From Candidatus Kapaibacterium sp. (GTDB lineage Bacteria; Bacteroidota; Ignavibacteria; Kapaibacteriales; Kapaibacteriaceae), in the NCBI GenBank assembly GCA_030830285.1, contig JAURNF010000085.1:1-11408 (forward strand): a stretch of DNA of 11,408 nt, read 5' to 3'. The notes beneath the pieces were generated by a model. That model was not told the DNA's origin. It ran no database searches and saw nothing but the letters and a program-made list of their open reading frames with translations. Shown piece by piece: positions 5,894-11,408 of this stretch; position 1 is the stretch's first letter, and every line of letters begins with the position of its first letter. A program made the translations under genes and the position numbers.

Positions 5894-6826
5894 ATGTTGA
5901 TGCATGTTCACATGGGTGGACATGACCATCATGGTCATGATCACCACCATCACGAGCACCGTGATATTCGTCCATTGCGCATCGCCATCGCGCTTACGTC
6001 AACAGTGTTTGTTGCGCAGGTTATCGGTGGGTTCTACTCCGGAAGCCTCGCACTTCTGTCTGATGCAGGACACGTGCTTGTCGACCTTGCATCGTTGCTC
6101 ATCGCGTTCTTCGGTCTGCGGTTAGCTGCAAAGGCACGTGAGCAGCACGACGTGCGGTATACATTTGGTCTGCGTCGAATTGAGATTCTTGCCGCGCTCA
6201 CAAATGGCTTTCTGCTCATTGGCATCTGCATCTACATCGTAATTGAAGCAGTTCGCCGACTTGCGGGCGACGACGTCCATGTCCATGCGGAGTCGATGCT
6301 TGCCGTTGCCATTGTTGGCTTTATTGCGAACGCAATTAGTGCATTGTACCTCCACCGCTCCGAGCACGTGACTACGCGTAGCGCGTATCTGCATGTGATG
6401 ACCGATTTGCTCTCGAGTGGCGGTGTGATCATTGGCGCCATCATTCTCTCTGTGACTGATTGGGAATGGATTGATCCCGTGATCTCGATGGTGATCGCTG
6501 TACTGATCACACGTGGTGCGGTTGCAGTCATCCGTCAATCAAGTGTGATCCTCATGGAGTCTGCGCCAGATGATGTGCAGCCGGCAGATGTGACAGCGGC
6601 ACTCATGGCAATTGACGGTGTCACAAACGTGCACGACGTGCATGTATGGCAGCTGAGCGTTGGAAGCACAACAGCAACAGTGCACGTCGTATCGCAACGA
6701 ATGAGCGCTGACGCCGTCCGTGATGTACAACATGTGTTGCGCGAAAAGTTCGGCATTGGTCACGCAACAGTGCAGGTCGAAAGCGCACACTTGCACGATG
6801 ATGGAGGATGTGGAGCATGCGAATGA
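5894..6826 (+). CDS. CDF family zinc/cation efflux transporter (CzcD/ZitB-like)
   Basis: This is a six-helix inner-membrane antiporter that exports Zn2+ (and perhaps Cd2+ or Co2+) in exchange for protons. The 310-residue protein begins with a His-rich cytoplasmic tail: residues 4-22 hold eleven His. The transport site is of the H-D/H-D type: H60 and D64 in DAGHVLVD (TM2), H167 and D171 in HVMTDLLSS (TM5). This pattern is associated with zinc specificity. The C-terminal cytoplasmic domain (about 225-300) has the usual VHDVHVWQLS motif (246-255). The extreme C-terminus HDDGGCGACE adds a possible extra metal site. It begins 1 bp after the cdsA stop, and the next gene overlaps its end, so the three genes are very probably cotranscribed. 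In-frame ATGs at 5900 and 5912 are alternative starts. Confidence 0.95.
   Translation: MLMHVHMGGHDHHGHDHHHHEHRDIRPLRIAIALTSTVFVAQVIGGFYSGSLALLSDAGHVLVDLASLLIAFFGLRLAAKAREQHDVRYTFGLRRIEILAALTNGFLLIGICIYIVIEAVRRLAGDDVHVHAESMLAVAIVGFIANAISALYLHRSEHVTTRSAYLHVMTDLLSSGGVIIGAIILSVTDWEWIDPVISMVIAVLITRGAVAVIRQSSVILMESAPDDVQPADVTAALMAIDGVTNVHDVHVWQLSVGSTTATVHVVSQRMSADAVRDVQHVLREKFGIGHATVQVESAHLHDDGGCGACE
5921..5939. repeat. Perfect 19-bp palindrome inside the His-rich leader of the CDF gene
   Basis: CATGACCATCATGGTCATG has 9-bp arms that are perfect reverse complements around a single central C. It encodes part of the HDHHGHD tract, 27 bases after the start codon. His (CAT/CAC) and Asp (GAC) codons favour such symmetry, so it may be a by-product of the protein sequence. 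It could still fold in the mRNA near the translation start. Confidence 0.6.
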
Positions 6827-7335
6827 GCGCGATATCAGGATGGTTCGTTGCCATCGTTGTAACACTCGCGGTTGGACTCGTCTCCGAAGTGTTGTATGGA
6901 GCCGCGTATCCACTTGCGCATACCGTCGCGCTCTTGCTTGTGAAGCTCTTGCTTCCCGGACTTTTCCTATCGCATCTCGCGAGTGACTTCTTTCCGCCAC
7001 AGCAGACGCGTATTGTTCAGGGTCTCGTCAACGCCGGAGTGGCCACACTCATTGGCATTGTTGTAGCTGCATCACTTGTACCCGCGCTTGCTGTGCCGGC
7101 TATTCACACGCTGCGGATATGGGGATATGTAGCGTTGCAATTCGGAATCACACTCGGCATTGCCACACTCGGAACGCAGATGGCGTTGAACTATCTCCGT
7201 GTTGCGTCGGGACGCATGCGTGGAATCACGTTGCTCGTTATGGTTGCTCTTGCCGCATCCGCAATCTGGGTGTCGTTTGATGTAGCCGTGGTGCTTGCAG
7301 TACTGTTAGTCGGCTTGCGACTTACCGCAAAATGA
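6817..7335 (+). CDS. Small integral membrane protein of unknown function
   Basis: I do not recognise this protein of about 172 residues. It is almost wholly hydrophobic, with five or six predicted membrane helices and only short polar loops (SDFFPPQQTR, YLRVASGRMR). The start is chosen from ATGs at 6808, 6817 and 6823. GGAGG at 6803-6807 sits 9 bp before 6817, a rare good ribosome binding site in this window, while 6823 would give a classic 4-bp ATGA overlap with the CDF stop. Either way it overlaps the end of the CDF transporter gene, so it is translationally coupled to it and belongs to the cdsA operon. It might assist lipid or metal transport, but nothing in the sequence shows this. Its 3' end overlaps the convergent lipoprotein gene by 14 bp. 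Confidence 0.78.
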   Translation: MRMSAISGWFVAIVVTLAVGLVSEVLYGAAYPLAHTVALLLVKLLLPGLFLSHLASDFFPPQQTRIVQGLVNAGVATLIGIVVAASLVPALAVPAIHTLRIWGYVALQFGITLGIATLGTQMALNYLRVASGRMRGITLLVMVALAASAIWVSFDVAVVLAVLLVGLRLTAK

Positions 7336-7861
7336 TACGAACGACGTCGCTCGTAGTGTCGGAAGAGTACCACGGGTCATACCAGCGTGCCACGATTGTC
7401 ATTGTGTCGCCAAGCATAGGCAGCACAGGACCAATCATTGTGTTGACTTCACCGTCAAGGCGTGCATAGGATGTTGGGTTGACCGTTGGAACGACCATGT
7501 CACGAGGTGCAATGGTGATAGCTGTATCGATATTGACCCAGTACCCTTGGTCGTTGACATTGCGGCGAATGATCTTCATCACCGTGTCACCTTGCGACAA
7601 TGTCCAGGTATGAGACGACTCCCACCAGATTTTCTGCTCTTGTGTGAGCGGCATTCCGTCGTCACGTTTCACACTGCCAAGAATTCGCTGTACTGTTTGA
7701 AAGCGATCACGAAGCAATGTGAGCGAATAATAACCGCTTGCATCACGTTCTAGCTCTGGTTGTAACACTACGCGGTGCGTAGGTGGAATGTATGGATCCG
7801 TCGTCCCGCAGCCTGCGATAACAGCAAAAGCAAGGACGATGATCGTTGAGCGCAGGATCAT
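7322..7861 (-). CDS. Putative lipoprotein coupled to a two-component system
   Basis: I do not recognise the family of this 179-residue protein. The N-terminus is a type II signal peptide: MILRSTIIVLAFAVIAGC has a short charged start, a hydrophobic core and a lipobox (VIAGC) with the lipidated C18. The mature part begins GTTDPYIPPTH and is rich in Thr, Asp and aromatic residues, with alternating hydrophobic stretches that suggest a small beta-rich domain. The start is well defined: its ATG overlaps the TGA stop of the response regulator gene in an ATGA, so it is translated as the third gene of the histidine kinase operon. That position suggests a role in the signal pathway, as a sensor accessory or an output, but this is inferred. 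The last 14 bp overlap the convergent membrane protein gene. Confidence 0.82.
   Translation of the reverse strand: MILRSTIIVLAFAVIAGCGTTDPYIPPTHRVVLQPELERDASGYYSLTLLRDRFQTVQRILGSVKRDDGMPLTQEQKIWWESSHTWTLSQGDTVMKIIRRNVNDQGYWVNIDTAITIAPRDMVVPTVNPTSYARLDGEVNTMIGPVLPMLGDTMTIVARWYDPWYSSDTTSDVVRIILR
7336..7355. terminator. Candidate hairpin at the convergent gene ends
   Basis: TACGAACGACGTCGCTCGTA is a 20-bp inverted repeat with one mismatched pair (A/C). It starts on the base right after the TGA stop of the membrane protein gene. Plus-strand transcripts of the cdsA operon would meet it directly, but no T-run follows on that strand. On the minus strand it is followed by TCATTTTG, a weak T-run. It lies within the last codons of the lipoprotein gene. 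It may act as a bidirectional transcript-end or stabilising structure; intrinsic termination is not certain. Confidence 0.4.
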
Positions 7862-8487
7862 ACGACCCGATATACATCCCGATTCTTCAGTTCTTCGGCT
7901 GAGTGTACTTGCAACTTGCGGTAGATGTTGCGCACGTGTGTGCGAACAGTTTCGACGCTGATAAAGAGTGTTGTTGCGATCTCTTTATAACTGCGGCCAG
8001 TTACGAGGATGTGCAGGATCTGCTGTTCACGATCCGACAACTTGCCGATCGGCATTTGCGGTTTGACAATGTTGTGGAACGCTTGCAGCACCTTACGTGC
8101 AATCTGACTGCTCATCGGTGATCCACCTGCCCGAACCTCGCGAATAGCTTCTGCGAGTGCACCGTTAACGTATGCTTTGCCGAGATAACCAACTGCTCCA
8201 GCCAGAATAGCGCTGTATATGCGATCGTAATCTTCGTAGGCAGATAGCACGAGGAAGTCGGTGGTTGGTAGTTCAGGACGCAGTGCTGCAATCAACGCAC
8301 TCCCTGTGGAGTCCGGAAGTACCAAATCGATAATAGCAACATCAGTGGGTGTTGTCAACAGCAACTGCCTCGCTTGTGCAGCTGATGCTGCTGATCCAAC
8401 GACCTGGAGATCTGCCTCGCGAGCAAGTTCCGCGCAGATTGCCTCGCGCATTGCTGGATGATCGTCGACGACAAAGACACGAATCAT
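7858..8487 (-). CDS. NarL/LuxR-family response regulator
   Basis: This is a DNA-binding response regulator of 209 residues, the partner of the histidine kinase encoded just upstream. The receiver domain (about 1-118) has the acidic pair D8-D9 in VVDDHP, the phosphoacceptor D54 in IIDLVLPDSTG, S82 in VLSAY and the invariant K104 in YLGKAY. The C-terminal GerE/LuxR helix-turn-helix (about 148-200) is complete: LSDREQQILHILVTGRSYKE, then IA...ISVETVRTHVRNIYRKL. The start codon overlaps the kinase stop in an ATGA, and its own stop overlaps the lipoprotein start in the same way, so all three are translationally coupled. All residues needed for activity are present. Target genes cannot be told from the sequence; the operon itself is a likely candidate. 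Confidence 0.97.
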   Translation of the reverse strand: MIRVFVVDDHPAMREAICAELAREADLQVVGSAASAAQARQLLLTTPTDVAIIDLVLPDSTGSALIAALRPELPTTDFLVLSAYEDYDRIYSAILAGAVGYLGKAYVNGALAEAIREVRAGGSPMSSQIARKVLQAFHNIVKPQMPIGKLSDREQQILHILVTGRSYKEIATTLFISVETVRTHVRNIYRKLQVHSAEELKNRDVYRVV

Positions 8488-11408
8488 GAAACCCCCTCAA
8501 GTGAAACGATGAGTTTAACCTCTGTGCCAGTATTCTGTACTGAACGAATTGTCAGGAGGATCCCTGATCGTTCGGCACGTTGCCTCATGCCTGGTAGTCC
8601 CATACCTTGATATGAAGCATTGATGTCAAAGCCTATGCCATTGTCGCGTAGTACAATATGCAGTTTGGACTCGAAAAATGTAACGTGTGCACGAACCACT
8701 GTGGCACGCGCATGCTTGATGATGTTAGTGATGCACTCTGTTACGATTAGCACAAGGTCACGAATGAGTGATGCTTGCATTGGATGTGGCGCTATCTCGT
8801 TGACAATATCAAGGTCGAGTTCAAGCCCTGCTTCTACGGCAATTGTACGAATGCGCTCAACTATCTGTGCCAAAACGGCATCGGCAGTTTGTGGAGCGGA
8901 GCTCGTCCAGATGATGTCGCGAAGGGTCCGATTTGCTTCACGTGCAATACGCGCGAGTTCCTCGCGGGGGACGTCGTCTGGACGATTGAGGATCATCGTG
9001 ATTCTGACAAGGTCAGCGCCTACAGCATCATGCAGGTCTTGTCCAATCTTGACGCGCTCCATCATCGCTGTGCGTTCGAGTTCGGCTCGACGTAGCCGTG
9101 CAATTTGACGAACGTAGAGTGCGAGCAATACGCCAAGCGCGATAACTACAACGCCAAGAATAGCCCAGAACCACCATGCTTCGGTAAGAGTTGGATCGAC
9201 GATGATCCGTAGTGTAGCAGCATACGGTATATCAGTCGAGCGAAAGGTTATGGTGTTGAGGCCTGGTTGAAGACCTGAAAATGTGTACGCAGTACCTAGC
9301 TGAACTTCGTGCGGTTGAGTCATCCACGAGGCATATCCAATTGTTGGAATGTCTATTGCGCCGTAGGATCTTGGTCGTGCTGTAGCAATGACAATTGTGC
9401 GCTGATCCGAGGGAAGATGAAGTGTGCCACCGTCAGATAGAACGCTGAAATCGCTCGAGTTGAGACCGCGACAGGCGATCATTGTCAAACCTTCGCGTGG
9501 AGCTGCCGGTGTAAGTCGTCCTTCAAAGGCCGATGCTTCGCGCGTGACAAGGATGGAGGAATCGGTGAGTTTGAACACGCGTGGTGTATTCGGCTCAAAC
9601 TGCTCGTCCTCCAGAGGGAGAGGCGCAAGATTCACAGAGGATGTCGAAGCGTCAGCGATCGCGATGTGGCCTGGGAATGCAAAGCATGCAATCGAGTCTG
9701 TAAGGATCGTTGTCGCACGCGATGGCCTCCATGTTCGGGAACCAACGATCTGATTGCGAAGCCTTGGTGGAACTCGGTCAAAATCAATCTGGGCTCGCTG
9801 TGCGCGAATGCGCTGTATGCAGAACAGTAGTGGTGCATTGTTCTTCATAGAGGTAGCAAGTTCAACCAGCGCATTTGCCTCCTCTCCTGACCACAGGGCA
9901 TTGTTAAAATCACCTCGCTGAAGCACAGCAGTATAGACAGCGGACGATGAGAGAGCGATATGTCCACTTGGTAGAACAAGGATGTTTTCAATCGATTCGA
10001 ACAGCCCGCGGTTTGCTTCCGGCGCAAACATGGAAAGCGTATTCGTCGATCGAGTCAAGCGCCACAGACCTTGCGTGGTGCCAAGTAGTATGCTATCGGA
10101 TGTGAGTGAAGCTACAGACGTGACGAGCCTCAGCGGTTCAGATGGAGCTATCGGTACAAGCGTCGTCTGTGGCAACCGATCAAGTGCCCCTGTAACGGTG
10201 TAGCCCGACGGATATGTTAGCAGAATTGAATCTGAATCACGCATCCTTGCCGCAGATATTGGTGTGCCATGAGGAGACGAGATGCGATTCCAAGAAAATC
10301 TTCGCAGGACTGGCAGCTCAGATGACGAATCTTGAGGAGCAATCGACGATTGTAGAACTGTGTCGATTCTACTATTGAAGCGCGTGAGATAGAAACATGA
10401 ATCCGTTGCAGTAATCGATCGTATCGGCCCTCGCGAAGATTGTGACGTGCCACGCACTGGTATCATTGAACTGCCACACATCAGGTACATGCCATCAAGT
10501 GTGGCTAGCCAGAGCCAACCTCGCCTATCCACGACTGCATCAGTGACCATGTAAAACGTCGTCATAGGATAAGTGCGACGTTCCGATTCGCCAAGTGAAA
10601 ATGGTTGAATCTGAGAGAACGCATTCGATGCAATCATACTCGAATCGTTGCCTGCACGTACGAGCTTTTCGCTGTCATCACCTTTGATTACTTCAATACG
10701 CTTCAGGACACTGTTCCACCGACCTTGAGCGTTTGTGTGCCTAAGTACATCAACTTCAACCGCCTTGAGAATGCTTTGTCGTACTGCAACCTCAGAACGT
10801 TGGAGTGAGATTCTGAGATTCTCAAGGATTGCGAGCCCGTTATCAATCTCCGTATATGCAGCATTGAGCCTTCCTGTCCCAAGTTGAAGGCGTCCGGTGA
10901 TAAAGTGCCACCATGCTTGACCGTTGATATCAGATGTTTCACGTTGTTCGCTGAGCGCGCGCGAGCGATGGTATCGCGTCCAAGCAGAGTCGTACTCTAG
11001 CTGTGCAGCAAACAGCCATGCCAGATTGCGATTGATATCCGCAACGACCTCGCTTGATATCTGTACTTCGGCAAGTCGATACCACTCAATTGCGAGTGAT
11101 GTGTCGCCAAGCTTTTTCAGTGTATGAGCGATCAGAAGTGCAGTACCTGGCGACGGTAAACCTTCGGCTGTTAGTGGCCCGATGCAACCTGTGATGAGCT
11201 CGAGACAAGATTCATAGGCTTGTGCATCAAAGAGAAACCCAGCGAGTGTGTGATCAAATGCAGTTTTAAACTCGTCACTGAGTTGATTCTGTGGGATGCG
11301 TCGAATTGACGACATGAGTAATGCGGCCTCATGAAGTCGTCCCCGATGTTGTTCGTTTCGGGCAGAGTCTAGGAGCGTGTAGGCCTCTTGGGTCCTTGAT
11401 GGCTGTGG
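8484..11408 (-). CDS. Large membrane sensor histidine kinase: TPR-like region, propeller-like region, Y_Y_Y-like domain, HisKA_3, HATPase_c (5' end outside window)
   Basis: The frame stays open to the right edge, so the first Met in view (11315) is probably internal; 974 residues are visible. Numbered from that Met, about 1-210 is helical and TPR-like (for example AIEWYRLAEVQ and AWWHFITGRLQLGTGRLNAA). About 250-650 is a beta-rich region with degenerate two-component propeller repeats (GWLWLATLDGMYLM, ILLGTTQGLWRL). About 665-707 resembles a Y_Y_Y domain (TFSGLQPGLNTITFRS). One membrane helix follows (713-735). The kinase has the HisKA_3 phosphoacceptor H762 in GQDLHDAVGADL, the N-box TECITNIIKHA (859-869), DNGIGFD (891-897), GMGLPGM (904-910) and TGTEV. 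The large N-terminal part is probably periplasmic, the kinase cytoplasmic. Its stop overlaps the response regulator start. The ligand is unknown. Confidence 0.93.
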   Translation of the reverse strand, partial: PQPSRTQEAYTLLDSARNEQHRGRLHEAALLMSSIRRIPQNQLSDEFKTAFDHTLAGFLFDAQAYESCLELITGCIGPLTAEGLPSPGTALLIAHTLKKLGDTSLAIEWYRLAEVQISSEVVADINRNLAWLFAAQLEYDSAWTRYHRSRALSEQRETSDINGQAWWHFITGRLQLGTGRLNAAYTEIDNGLAILENLRISLQRSEVAVRQSILKAVEVDVLRHTNAQGRWNSVLKRIEVIKGDDSEKLVRAGNDSSMIASNAFSQIQPFSLGESERRTYPMTTFYMVTDAVVDRRGWLWLATLDGMYLMCGSSMIPVRGTSQSSRGPIRSITATDSCFYLTRFNSRIDTVLQSSIAPQDSSSELPVLRRFSWNRISSPHGTPISAARMRDSDSILLTYPSGYTVTGALDRLPQTTLVPIAPSEPLRLVTSVASLTSDSILLGTTQGLWRLTRSTNTLSMFAPEANRGLFESIENILVLPSGHIALSSSAVYTAVLQRGDFNNALWSGEEANALVELATSMKNNAPLLFCIQRIRAQRAQIDFDRVPPRLRNQIVGSRTWRPSRATTILTDSIACFAFPGHIAIADASTSSVNLAPLPLEDEQFEPNTPRVFKLTDSSILVTREASAFEGRLTPAAPREGLTMIACRGLNSSDFSVLSDGGTLHLPSDQRTIVIATARPRSYGAIDIPTIGYASWMTQPHEVQLGTAYTFSGLQPGLNTITFRSTDIPYAATLRIIVDPTLTEAWWFWAILGVVVIALGVLLALYVRQIARLRRAELERTAMMERVKIGQDLHDAVGADLVRITMILNRPDDVPREELARIAREANRTLRDIIWTSSAPQTADAVLAQIVERIRTIAVEAGLELDLDIVNEIAPHPMQASLIRDLVLIVTECITNIIKHARATVVRAHVTFFESKLHIVLRDNGIGFDINASYQGMGLPGMRQRAERSGILLTIRSVQNTGTEVKLIVSLEGVS

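Noticed and set aside
5918..5960. CAT/CAC-rich repetitive stretch as a possible CRISPR or tandem repeat
   Set aside because: It is the codon pattern of the His-rich N-terminus of the CDF transporter, with no regular spacers or repeat unit.
6122..7000. Two long minus-strand frames opposite the CDF transporter and membrane protein genes
   Set aside because: They are His/Cys/Asn-rich mirror images of the transporter coding sequence. The plus strand carries the CDF active-site motifs.
7315..7330. Small inverted repeat TTGCG/CGCAA at the end of the membrane protein gene
   Set aside because: The stem is only 5 bp with a 6-base loop and lies before the stop codon. The repeat at 7336-7355 is a better candidate for an end signal.
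8775..9095. Plus-strand frame of 106 codons opposite the kinase
   Set aside because: It is antisense to the HisKA_3/HATPase region, whose conserved residues fix the minus strand as coding.

Overview
The window looks like ordinary chromosomal DNA from a Gram-negative bacterium, most likely in the Bacteroidota/Chlorobiota superphylum (an Ignavibacteria- or Kapabacteria-like lineage is plausible but not proven). The grounds are: few Shine-Dalgarno sequences ahead of the genes; an exact TAnnTTTG-type -7 element before the flavin reductase gene; a secreted protein and a lipoprotein; and a hybrid sensor of TPR, propeller and Y_Y_Y-like parts joined to a HisKA_3 kinase. There are no RNA genes, insertion sequences, CRISPR arrays or phage genes. 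Coding density is very high: the largest gene-free gap is 87 bp, and most neighbours touch or overlap.

Layout. (1) 1-1331 (+): C-terminal two thirds or so of a P2-type cation-pumping ATPase whose start lies outside the window. (2) 1303-2593 (-): a two-gene redox/stress operon, an NAD(P)H-dependent FMN reductase followed 4 bp later by a pirin (cupin). A promoter-like element and a perfect 14-bp palindrome lie upstream. (3) 2660-3319 (-): an unrecognised secreted, highly charged helical protein, preceded by two pairs of 7-bp repeats with a 10-bp period. (4) 3407-4985 (-): a divergent 3-hydroxyacyl-CoA dehydrogenase-like protein that seems to have lost its NAD-binding and catalytic signatures, followed 10 bp later by an MtnX-like HAD phosphatase. 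(5) 5014-7335 (+): a tightly packed membrane operon of CdsA (phospholipid synthesis), a zinc-type CDF exporter and a small integral membrane protein. It diverges from block 4 across only 28 bp. (6) 7322-11408 (-): an operon of a very large sensor histidine kinase (open at the right edge), its NarL/LuxR-type response regulator and a small lipoprotein. All three are chained by 4-bp ATGA overlaps.

How they work together. Block 6 is a complete phosphorelay: a periplasmic sensor, a cytoplasmic kinase, a DNA-binding regulator and a cotranscribed lipoprotein that may be part of the sensing apparatus or its output. Block 2 is a small electrophile/redox-response operon. Block 5 puts membrane lipid precursor synthesis together with zinc efflux. 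The least conventional items are the degenerate dehydrogenase paired with a phosphatase, the lipoprotein coupled to the two-component system, and the small symmetric DNA elements in the short intergenic gaps. I see no clear, wholly new defence or mobile system here.
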